A model generated the notes under the pieces. That model was not told the DNA's origin and searched no databases. It saw nothing but the letters and a program-made list of their open reading frames with translations. 64,000 nucleotides of DNA from Yponomeuta sedellus (lineage: Eukaryota; Arthropoda; Insecta; Lepidoptera; Yponomeutidae): assembly GCA_934045075.1 (NCBI GenBank), contig OW203723.1, positions 23,897,615-23,961,614 of the forward strand, written 5' to 3'. The stretch's first letter is position 1. Each line of letters opens with the position of its first letter. Of the stretch, positions 55,201-64,000 are shown piece by piece. A program made the translations under genes and the position numbers.

Positions 55201-58200
55201 GGTCTATATATATAAAGTAGGCAAGGAATAAGACCGGAGGTATAAAGAATGTTGTCTAATTTTCTTGAAACTTAAAATAAATACTCTTCAGCTTCGCCGT
55301 ATTTTTTTTTTTTAATTTAACCCTTACTTTATTTAACCCCTAGTGAACGGGTTGCAAAATTTTGTAGCAACTCAAGTCCACGCGGACGGAGTCGCGGGTA
55401 AAAGCTACTTAATAATAATATTCATACAATACAATCACTTGTCCTGATGCCAAACTGCCAAAGTAACTGGGTTAGTATACCCTGTGATATGGTAACTAGG
55501 CATGGGCATCACGAACAAGGATATTCATGCAGACTGAGGCCAATTATACAACGATCTCCAAGGGTTATCGAACTCACGACTTCCAGCACGGTAATCAGAC
55601 GTGATACCGCTACAGCAAAGAGGCACTCAAAACGAGACTGCAAAAATCAGGAACTGTGTCCACATTCAGTTAAAGAAAAAAAAATAGGTAGAATAAGAGG
55701 TTTGTCAGGATCGCGGCAAGTGGCAAACCTTGGTCTTTGCCTACTCCTTGGGATAACAGGGAGCTACTAATACATAAAATGTAATTTATAATGCACGCCT
55801 ATTACTAGCTGTAGACTAAACAAAAACCTTATTAAGATAAGAACTTATAGTACTTATCACAAAGACACGATTCCTCTACAACCATAATGCAGTTGAAATA
55901 GTCTCTTTTAGTGTTTCGGTGTTATGTGTAAATACCCATTTCCTCCAAACACTCGTAAAGGGCGACTGAAGCAGTTTGTGGTTGAGATTTTGATAGGAAG
56001 ATACTTAGGCTGGGCGCATGCTGAGACGAAGGCGACGCAGCACAGGGCAGCGCAGATTTTGTAAAGCATGGAACGTCATTGAGCTACGTACGCTGCGGCG
56101 CAGGCACGTGCGACGCAGACATGTGTCTGCCCTGCTCTGCGTCTCGTTGTAGGCCGCCAAAGATACTACGCGACGCGTGCACGTCGAGGCGTGTTTACTA
56201 ACAATTTTGTTCCAACGACAGAACATTAATTGAATTAGTTCGCTGTGAATCTTGTTTGTCTGATACAAATCATCCAGACTATTCAAAAAAGACATTGAAA
56301 GAGTTATTATGGGTGAGAATTGCCAAGGAATGGAGCGAATAGTTGTCGCAGCATGCGGTGGGGACCTATGTCTGCCTCAACTGCCCTGCCCTGTACTGAA
56401 CTGTGCTGCGCTGTGCTGTGTCGCCTGCGTCTGAGTATGAGCCCAGCCTCAACCACAGATTATATAAACTGCGTCGGGGGGGATGCTTCAAAAGAATCAA
56501 GATTTTTATTTAAAAAAGGACGTTTCTGTATAGACTAATTAATCTCGTGTTTTTGGTAACAGGACAATTTTTTTCTTTTGTTCTACAGATTTTTTGTTTC
56601 ATTTTACCTAACGTTCCGTCAATCTATACTAATGGACAGGAAATAAGTTTATATATTTTGTAAGTAGGTTATCTCCGAAACTATTTATCCGATTCCAAAA
56701 ATCCTTTCACTAGCCTTTAGAATTCACCTACATGACGAACATGGGCTATGCGGGCACTGCTGTAAACAGACACCGAAGATTCACCAGTTCCACTCTTATT
56801 CAACTACCACGCGAACAAAGCCGCGGAGACTGTTAAAAACAATCCTACTAATATTGTAAACACGAAAGTTTATAAGTATGAATGTTAGGTACTCTTTCAC
56901 GTAAAAACTATTGAATGGATTTTAATGAAACTTTACAATAACTAACATAGCTTAAACATCAGAATAATCCATAGGCTACAATCTATAAAGATAATTTGTG
57001 AAATTTTTCAAAGGCGACCCAAAAATTATGTGATAATTTGAATGTTAATGTTTGTTCTTTTCTACTGCACGCTAATATAAGCTAATCGAAATACTAATGC
57101 TGCGCAGATGAAGTCGCAGGCACCAGCTTCATGTTCTTCTTCAGGCTATATTAGTCCACTGCTGTACATAGCCCTCCCCTAATGAGCGCCATAGCGCAAG
57201 GTTGTGCCATCATTGGGGGGTAATGCCCATGATCCCCACGCAGGGCATGCGGGTTGGGGATCGCATCAACACCAGCTTGTAACGGTGCAAACCTCTTTAC
57301 ACCATTTTTATTTCTTTTTCTATCTATCATTTTCAAATATTTAAATTACGTCACACATTTTTTGATTTCCCTCATTTTTCATCATTACTACCCTTCGACC
57401 AGATCTGACTATTTTACCTGCTTATCCGTTTTTATCCAGTTTTTCTGTTTTATTATAAAACATCTATCTACAAATAAAACAACACCTGAAGTCGTTCCAA
57501 TCCTTGTTATTTGTAAAGGATATTCATCGTTCCACTGGCGCCCAACTATAATAAAGAAGCCCAGCATCACCCCACGGCTTAACACGCCGAGACGGCACTG
57601 CCCACCGCGACTACGCTGCGAGTGCGATTACCACGAATACGATTATACGAGTACACAATCGCTAGCTAGTAAGCACATAATAATACAAGGACTCACCAGT
57701 TCCACTTTGTAGGCGCGCTGGTTGTCGGGCTCGGCCACGAAGACCGTCTCGTCGGCGCCGCTGCCGATGTGCACGAAGGCTTGCTGCACCTGCACCGGCT
57801 TGCCGGCCTTGTCACGCACCGTGAACTTCAGCGACACCCTGCGAGGTCACAAGCTTCAAAGCTAGGAATACCTAACAATACTATAAAATAATATGTTATC
57901 TAATATTGTTTAGTTGCGCCGACTACCCGTATTTCAGTTTCAGTTTCTTCTTTTCCGTCAATGGTTGTCTGGAAGAAATTACTTTTAGTAATAAGGCCGC
58001 CACTTGTACTGTACTGTTATTTTATAAGTCTCTTATGTAATCCTTGGTGTACATGCAATAAAGATTATTCTATCTATCTATCTATCTAACACTGGTTTCG
58101 TCGTCGTCGTCAGGCTAAACTAGTCCACAGCTGGACATAGCCCTCCCCTAAAGAGCGTCACGTTGTGCTATCATAGGGGGTAATGCCCATAATCCCCACG

Positions 58201-61200
58201 CTGGGCATGCGGGTTGGGGATCGCAGTTCGGTGGAATTGTACCGCGGGGGGGCGCTGCTGCCCACCCCGCGGTTCGAACACTGGTTTACTTGATTATATT
58301 CTTTTTGTTGCACTAACCCGTGCTAGATAATACAGAGAATATTGTAAAGAGGTTCGAAATTTCGCTGATGCCGGCACTTGCCCATTAGCTCAGATGGGAG
58401 AGCGCTGGTACGGTTACCCAGAGGTCGCGGGTTCGAGTCCTGGCATGGGCGGACGGATTTTTAGCCTCTAAATAGGTTTTTAGAACTGGTTTTCTTATAG
58501 ATATTATTAATTTAATTATCATCTTCTCTATCTTTCTATCTATTCTATGTATCTATCATTATTAGTTGACACACAAGCACCATGTAGCTGACGCGTGTAT
58601 ATCACTTCCATGCACTTGTTAAATTTTTATCTAGTCTGTTTTTAAATGAGTTCACTGAAGGAGCACTCACCATTATACTATTTTTATTTTTAATGCACTA
58701 ACCCGTGCTAAGGAACAAATTTAAAAACCTATTTAGAGGCTAAAAATTTCACCCATGCCGGGATTCGAACCAGCAACCTAAATAACCTAAATAAAAATAG
58801 TATAATCATGTGGGTACAGTTATATCGTTCCGATGTTAAACCTAACTGCAAAGTAGGTAGTCGAGGCTGTAAGTAATGCAATTTGCTTAAGTCAGATGTC
58901 GCTGCCTGTACGTAATACAGAGAATAGTGTAAAGAGGTTCGAAATTTCACTGATGCCGTGAGTCGCCCATTGGCTCAATTGGTAGAGCGCTGGCACGGAT
59001 AGCCAGAGGTTGCGGGTTCGAATCCCGGCATGGGTGAAATTTTTAGCCTCTAAATAGGTTTTTAAAGCACTCACCATGTTTCCAAAACTCACCATGTTTT
59101 CTACACTCACCATGCTTACAGTCTCTGGTAGTTTTTTCCACATATTCACTAAACGGTTCGGCAAGAAGTGTTTTCTGGGATTTCTTGACCATGGTTACGA
59201 TGAAAGAGATATTTTTCTGTATATCCTATAAACGTCCCACTGCAGGGCACGGGCCTTTTCTCATAGAGAGAGAGTATGTTGATTACCTTGCGTGCCCACC
59301 GCGGATTGGCAATTTCAACAGCAGAGGCATTTGAACACCACAGACACGAAGGTTTCCAAGTTATGTACATTTGCGAATAGTAGCAATACTACTTGCTAAC
59401 GGTGAAGGAAAACATGGTGAGTCCCTTATGCTGATTGGCAAATCTTTTTACCATGATGGCTTGCCATCAACACGCTAAGAAGAGTATAATTATACCTAGT
59501 CTATTTATTCTTACTTATCTAATTCAGTAAACAGGATTCTAACCTTAAAATTGAGTTTAGATTGCTAAACTAGACATTTTCTCGCAAATTCATGAACTAT
59601 GTTTATAAAATTGGCAGCATGTTATCTAAAAGAGTGTTCAAAGTTACTTCATTTATGGAACTATAGCAGTTTTGGACTAAAAAGTTAGTTTACAGGTAGA
59701 ATCTTGTTTACTAAATTGGACAAGTAAGAATAAATAGACTGTAGGTGGGTATAATTAAGTTTAATAAACAATCTGAAATAAATAGCACAGTGATGTACAT
59801 TATTTACAAGCCGGGTCACAGCCCTTTTAGTCTTCATATCTAATTAAAATGTCCAATGAATGTCACAGTAACTTATAGTATAAGTGATTATTGCGCTTTA
59901 CTATGTTTGAAGGCAGATAACTATTTTCTATTTACAAAATATTGCAAACCATTAAAGACCTGTGACCCGCAGGTCTGCTACAGGCTGCTTATCTTACCAA
60001 GAAGGCTATCAAAAGTGCACTTACTTTTGCAAATGATCAGCATGCAGAGTGTCAACGAGCTTGTAGGGATGCGCCACCGTGATCATCTTCGGGGCGGTGG
60101 TACCGTCGAGGTCGCCCACTCCGACCTCTATGAAGTCCACCTTGATGTCTCCAAGCACCGCCACATTCACACTGGCCGTCTTCCCGCCCGCGCTCAGTGC
60201 GATCTTGTACACGCCATACTGGGTCTTAATCTTGCTAAGGTTAAGGATGAAAGTCGTGGGCTCGTTGGGCTTTTGCTGGAGCGGCTGTTTGGACAGGACG
60301 ACTACGTCATCGGCGAGGCGAGTCCCGGACTGGGCCAGCACGTCCTCGGGCTTGAGGCTGCGGAGGGGGCGGCCGGCCAGGTCGGTGATGGAAATCTCCA
60401 CTGAGTCAGTCTCGGAGGTCACGTGTTTCCTGCCCTTGATTGCGATGGCGATGGGGGTCGGCTGCGGAGAAAGTGGTATTGTAGTATTTCTAAGAGTGGT
60501 GGTGTGATACTAAACCTTGCCACCGAAGGGTGAACCCGAAAAACAAGTGTAGAATAGATTCTGGGTGCATCTACTTGGGTTTGACAATATTTTCTCATAA
60601 AAAAGTCAACTTAAATAGTGAGAAAATAACATTAAACTTAGATTAAAATTGTATGGCAAGAATTAAAGTAAGATTAAACTTAGTTACTGTTTATGACATG
60701 TAGTTGAAGTTCATTTTTAAAAGCAGTCATATTTTCTTATGGTAGTAACTTCGGAAAGTTCCGCAGAGTTCAATGTTGATCGCCGCGCGCCGTTTGGCGA
60801 ATCCGCAGGCGCAAACCGGCAAAGGTCGACGCGGATATCATACATGCATCGTACAGAGGCGAGGGCACAAGAGATCCCAGAGACTGCAGCACGATACTGC
60901 GATAAACTCTTTTATCGTCTCGACGACTAGTGCCAAATTTCAGTAGATGAATCCAGATGGCGCTACGTTGCCGCGCGATGAAAAAGTTTGAAACGGAGTT
61001 TACACGTTCAGTCTGGCGTCAGCTCAGTCTGTGACCTTGATCAAGCTCAGATTGATGCCAGACTGATGAAGCATCAAATTATTCGAATATCCGTCAGTCT
61101 GGTCCATCAGTCCACTGAATAAACAATCAGTCTGCTGTCAGTCTAATCAGACTGATGGAATTGACTGACGCCAGACTGAACGTGTAAACTCCGTCTGTCG

Positions 61201-63836
61201 CTATGTCATGATTCCGAGGGAGAATGCTGTTCGCCACGCTGAGGCAGTCTCGCAGCCGTCTAGAGTCTTACGCTTGTCATGCGAAAATATATGCGCGTTC
61301 AACAAAAATGGTATAAAATATTTGTAAATGATTCGTAATTTGTGACCTTAAGAAGTGGTGAGAAATCTTTTCTATTCCGTTAAATGTTTGAGAGTCTGTC
61401 GACCGTAATGCCTAAACAAGTAAAAGAAACAGTTGACGTGGCCGACCATAAACAGTTCCAAGCATAGTTTTTTCTTCGATTTTTAATACTTCTCGTCCTA
61501 ATATTATTTGTTTATGCCGCGACAAGTTTTTGCAAAACTAGAGCCATATCAAATCATTGTTAAGTGCCCCTTAAAAAACAGTCAACGAATTCGAAGTGAC
61601 CCTTAAGGCTCTATGAAGAGAGGAAATACCTCGTCGTCGGCGATGGCGAAGGCCGCTTCCAGAAGCAATGCCGCGCCCTTGGCCGTGTTGACGGAGCGCC
61701 GCGACACCAGGTACTCCGCGAACTTCAGCCGCTGCGCCTCCGTCAAGGGAGTAGGCTTCTTCTGGCTCTTGTACGACCTAGGGTAGGATTATTATTATAA
61801 ATTAGACACACTTTATAGGTACGCTGTTCAGCTTTAGGATGATGCGTGTATATAGCTGTGCACTTTTAAAATATTTATCTTTTAAAAGTGCACAGCTATA
61901 TAATATTTGTTTCGTGAATGAATATGAAATATTCATTCACGAAACAAATACATAGGCTGCTACTTATGTATGCGGAATCTGGGATTCCAATAATTTTAAA
62001 CGCAATGTCTGACCTCCATGGTCAAATTGGTTCTTTTTTTAAATACTGGCCGCTAATATTTTTCTCTTATATACGTTAGTGTTTTGTTTTTGTTGGATTT
62101 ACAATGTCATATCGCTGAAAAAATGGAACTCACTCGTGAAAATATTCGTGCTATGATTTATTAGGATTTTCGACGTGGTTTAACGCAACAACAGTGCGTA
62201 GATCGATTAACTTCGACTTTTGGTGGTGAAGCTCCATCAAAAACGACTGTGTATCACTGGTTTAGTGAGTTTAATCGCGGGCGCAGTAAGCTCACGGACG
62301 AAGTTAAAGAAGGTCGCCCGAAATCGGTGGTTGTGTCACAAAATATTGAAGCTGTGCGAAAACAAATAATGCAAGACCGCCATGTTACGTATCGCGAGAT
62401 AGAGGCTAATCTGGGCATATGTATGACGAGCATTCATAGGATATTATATGAACATTTGTCTGCAAAAAAAATTTTTTCGTGTTGGATCCCGCATAACTTA
62501 ACTCAGGATCAAAAAGATGCTCGCGTCGAATGGTGCAAAACCTTAAAAAAATTCAACGGAGGCGACTCAAAATCTGTTTATAATATCTACACAGGTGACG
62601 AATCCTGGATCTACGCGTACGATCCCGAAACTAAACAACAATCAACAGTTTGGGTGTTTCAAAATGAGCCGAACCCTACGAAAGTGGGTCGTGCAAAAAG
62701 CACTGTAAAGCAAATGGTGGCCTGCTTTTTTGGTATTAATGGCCATGTGGCTACAATACCACTGGAGAATCGCAGAACGGTTAATTCGGAGTGGTACACG
62801 ACCATTTGTTTGCCGGAAGTATTTGAAGAAATACGCTAAAACAACCAGCGACGCAGAATCATACTTCACCATGACAATGCCAGCTGTCATACATCTCAGG
62901 AAACAACTACATTTTTGGATGGTCAAAAAATTGAATTGATGGGTCATCCACCGTACAGCCCTGATTTGGCTCCCAATGATTTCTATTTATTCCCAAATGT
63001 AAAGAATAAATTACGTGGTCGACGATTTTCGACCCGTGAAGATGCGGTAGATGCGTTCAAACAGCACGTTTTGGAGATACCTCAATCAGAGTGGAAAAAG
63101 TGTTTTACAAATTGGTTTCATCGAATGAAAAATGGCATCGATCATAGTGGAGAATACTTTGAAAAACAATAAAAGCATATTTAGCCATATACATTTGTTT
63201 ATTTTTTCTATTCCGCATACATAAGTAGCAGCCCTCGTATGTACTGCGAATGTGTGTGGACGGGCCGGTAAGGGACGTCCCAGGCGGACATACTTTGACC
63301 AAATAGGAGTTGTATTAGCAAAGGGGAGATAAAAAGTACCCGGCACCGACGTGCGTACATGCAACGGCTTATGAAGGTGATCTGTGGCAGGATCAGGATC
63401 GTGGCAAGAGGCAGTCCCTGGTCTCTGCCTACCCCTCTGGGATACAGGCGTTAGGTTATGTTATAAAATAATTATCAATGAGTTTATCGAGTGATCACAA
63501 TTTAATGAATTATGGATAATTAGAAAGAAGTAGACAAACTTCTTTCTAAAACATAACATATACCTTCTTTCAATTGTATTGGATGACCAAGCAATCTTTC
63601 TAACCAACTGCAATGTCTACCACTAACTGCATGATCCACGCCACGGCATCGACTGTAAAATTCACGCTACTCGCCTGTAGATGGTCGCCAGCAGAGGTCC
63701 AGTGACCGGCAAGCCGCCCTCAAAGTGCAACGCGCGCGCATCGCTCTCGTCGGCGGCTATGAGTACCCCCTCCGCGTGGGTCGTGGTCCAAGCCGTGCAT
63801 CCCATGTGCTCGCAGAGCATGAACACGTAGCCGTAG
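52235..63836 (-). CDS. RPN2: Ribophorin II, oligosaccharyltransferase subunit (C-terminal seven exons)
   Basis: Exons on the - strand, in order: 63836-63675, 61777-61630, 60461-60025, 57838-57697, 55083-54936, 53382-53167 and 52374-52235, ending at TAG 52237-52235. Phases join throughout, giving about 463 codons; the 5' exons lie beyond the window. The protein is a subunit of the ER oligosaccharyltransferase that N-glycosylates nascent proteins. Visible signatures: AEYLVSRRSVNTAKGA; a luminal beta-rich part with VFVAEPDNQRAYKVEL and ASGTYTLSLFVGD; FRQPEPRPARLVSDVF; then a membrane region with LLLLLALW, LSNFPFTLSALVFHGALG and LPLALVTFLSGHRLL. This order and the C-terminal membrane helices match ribophorin II. 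The intron at 63674-61778 appears to use a GC donor. Introns are full of SINEs, MITEs and a mariner. Confidence 0.95.
53400..53900. repeat. LINE-tail-like sequence in an RPN2 intron
   Basis: Contains 'gcgtcccgtgactacagttag' and 'atgcaggaaaagacccatgc' followed by 'cccagcagtgggg', phrases that recur in lepidopteran LINE 3' ends. No coding sequence is readable. Confidence 0.5.
54251..54850. repeat. Cluster of four tRNA-derived SINE copies, direct and inverted
   Basis: A full reverse copy (54251 to about 54560) contains a tRNA-like module (inverse of GGCTCAATTGGTAGAGCGCT and of GGTTCGAATCCCGGCATGGG). It is followed by a partial reverse tail (about 54563-54638), an inverted partial (about 54645-54755) and another forward partial (about 54760-54846). 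All share the tail 'tttttagcctctaaatagg'. The inverted parts make a hairpin of about 80 bp per arm. The anticodon loop lacks the universal T33, so this is not a functional tRNA. Confidence 0.88.
55440..55650 (-). repeat. Old SINE copy in an RPN2 intron
   Basis: 'cttgtcctgatgccaaac', 'accctgtgatatggtaac', 'ggcatcacgaacaagg' and a decayed B-box (ttatcgaactcacgac) follow the order of the SINEs at 40147-40359 and 47446-47620. Confidence 0.65.
55971..56472. mobile_element. Foldback MITE of about 500 bp
   Basis: The left end GCAGTTTGTGGTTGAG and the right end (inverse of GCAGTTTATATAATCTGTGG) pair. The inner GGCTGGGCGCATGCTGAGACG-like block is mirrored near 56420-56455. Both arms are rich in GACGCAG/CTGCGTC words. 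No target duplication could be fixed. Confidence 0.6.
57140..57290. repeat. Dispersed repeat, copy 1
   Basis: 'tagtccactgctgtacatag', 'ccctcccctaatgagcgcc' and 'ccccacgcagggcatgcgg' recur at 58109-58250. The text is typical of a lepidopteran dispersed repeat; superfamily not assigned. Confidence 0.75.
58109..58270. repeat. Dispersed repeat, copy 2
   Basis: Same order as 57140-57290 with 10-15 percent differences by eye, followed by a G-rich end (gcgggggggcgctgctgccc). Confidence 0.75.
58290..58490 (+). repeat. tRNA-derived SINE, forward copy
   Basis: It contains AGCTCAGATGGGAGAGCGCT and GGTTCGAGTCCTGGCATGGG followed by 'tttttagcctctaaatagg'. It is the same family as 54251-54850, but with a head closer to a real tRNA. 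Confidence 0.8.
58672..59067. repeat. Inverted SINE pair
   Basis: A reverse partial copy (58672 to about 58775) faces a nearly full forward copy (about 58790-59067) with tRNA-like module at 58967-59036. Same family as 54251-54850. Confidence 0.85.
59220..59420. repeat. Dispersed repeat with 'cccactgcag...' text
   Basis: 'cgtcccactgcagggcacgg', 'cgtgcccaccgcggattggc' and 'gcatttgaacaccacagac' parallel the copy at 49560-49790. Confidence 0.65.
59486..59757. mobile_element. Foldback MITE of about 270 bp
   Basis: The left arm (59486 to about 59565) and right arm (about 59680-59757) are inverse copies with the core TCTATTTATTCTTACTT and GTAAACAGGATTCTA. A TTA/TAA target is possible but not certain. 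Confidence 0.7.
60993..61194. mobile_element. 202-bp MITE with perfect 30-bp inverted ends and CAGTCTG repeats
   Basis: The ends start ACGGAGTTTACACGTTCAGT and are perfectly inverse for 30 bp (60993-61022 and 61165-61194). The 7-mer CAGTCTG or its complement occurs at least seven times within it. No protein is encoded. Target duplication not resolved. Confidence 0.85.
61849..61950. repeat. Two adjacent perfect hairpins at a mariner insertion point
   Basis: Hairpin 1 has 23-bp arms at 61849-61871 and 61880-61902 (core TATAGCTGTGCACTTTTAAA). Hairpin 2 has 22-bp arms at 61904-61925 and 61929-61950 (core TATTTGTTTCGTGAATGAAT). The last TA of hairpin 2 is the target duplication of the mariner element that starts at 61951. 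Confidence 0.9.
61951..63237 (+). mobile_element. DD34D mariner element, almost intact
   Basis: The element is 1287 bp, flanked by TA at 61949-61950 and 63238-63239. The inner 24 bp of the terminal repeats (starting GGCTGCTACTTATGTATGCG) are perfectly inverse; the outermost four bases differ (CATA versus CGAG inverse). It lies in the intron of RPN2 opposite to the gene's strand and contains the transposase pseudogene 62123-63172. Confidence 0.95.
62123..63172 (+). pseudogene. Mariner transposase with two nonsense codons
   Basis: From the ATG at 62123 one frame runs to TAA at 63170-63172 (349 codons, a normal mariner length). It is broken only by TAG at 62162-62164 and TAA at 62837-62839; there is no frameshift. 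Helix-turn-helix: TYREIEANLGICMTSIHRIL. Catalytic blocks: GDESWIYAYDPETKQQ, then HHDNASCHTS, then YSPDLAPNDFYLFP, with exactly 34 residues between the second and third aspartates (DD34D). All catalytic residues remain. It cannot be translated as one protein without readthrough. Confidence 0.95.
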
Positions 63837-63956
63837 CTGCGAGAGGGACATTGTTTAGACTAGGCATTTTGAACGAACAATATTGGTATTGGTGATGGTT
63901 TGGGTTTCCGCAACTCGACTGCAAATGAGCCTATTTTGCGTGATGAACGAACAATA

Positions 63957-64000
63957 GGGCATGGGCGGAATTTTTAGCCTCTAAATAGGTTTTTAAAAGT
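63957..64000 (+). repeat. SINE tail at the window edge
   Basis: 'catgggcggaatttttagcc' followed by 'tctaaataggtttttaaa' is the 3' end of the SINE family at 54251-54850. Confidence 0.8.

Noticed and set aside
57254..57712. 152-codon frame in an RPN2 intron
   Set aside because: Composition follows AT-rich intron and a dispersed repeat; no domain, and it overlaps an RPN2 exon on the other strand.
58967..59036. Possible functional tRNA gene
   Set aside because: The same module is repeated inside several SINE copies, and the anticodon loop lacks T33.
59856..60404. 182-codon + strand frame
   Set aside because: Mirror of the 437-bp RPN2 exon on the - strand, which has clear homology and splice sites.

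Overview
The window looks like a piece of a lepidopteran (moth or butterfly) nuclear genome. It is AT-rich, the genes have short exons with GT-AG introns, and three conserved animal genes can be read. The dispersed repeats are of types I associate with Lepidoptera: tRNA-derived SINEs, Transib, PIF/Harbinger and mariner elements, and repeats of the 'cccactgctggacatagccctcccc' type. No species can be named from the sequence alone.

Host genes. (1) A TDRD12/Yb-like piRNA-pathway protein is on the + strand at 6675-14787, with 3 exons and about 2225 residues. Its order is Tudor, degenerate DEAD-box helicase, CCCH zinc finger, Tudor, Tudor, then a tandemly duplicated C-terminal CS-like domain. (2) The ribonucleotide reductase small subunit RnrS/RRM2 is on the + strand at 44667-50005, with 6 exons and 375 residues. 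All iron ligands and the radical tyrosine are present, and two perfect E2F-type sites lie upstream. (3) Ribophorin II (RPN2, an oligosaccharyltransferase subunit) is on the - strand. Its last seven exons lie between 52235 and 63836 and its 5' end is beyond the window. RnrS and RPN2 converge tail to tail.

Most of the remainder is mobile DNA, often nested. At 2355-2879 there is a palindromic MITE with TTA target duplications. At 3333-6524 there is a hAT-type element (8-bp duplication) holding an IS630/Tc1-type deletion derivative and a 5'-truncated LINE. At 15512-17427 there are mariner and intron-containing DDE_3 transposase relics. From 18738 to 26849 a stack holds a 655-bp foldback element, a DD37D mariner-like element, and a 6.1-kb Transib with roughly 300-bp terminal inverted repeats. 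The Transib itself contains a head-to-head array of three Harbinger copies, two of which carry the same third-level MITE.

At 29534-36050 lies an apparently young Ty3/gypsy LTR retrotransposon. Its LTRs look identical, its 1621-codon gag-pol is open, and a 63-bp tandem array lies downstream of gag-pol. From 36.6 to 43 kb there are RTE-like and two RNase H/LOA-type LINE ruins with SINE insertions. The RPN2 introns hold a nearly intact DD34D mariner (61951-63237; two nonsense codons), several SINEs and several foldback MITEs.

The three host genes do not form a pathway together. The most interesting signals are the duplicated CS domain and altered helicase motif II of the TDRD12-like protein, the Transib composite, the structured tandem array of the gypsy element, and a recurrent class of short near-perfect hairpins that look like template-switch products.
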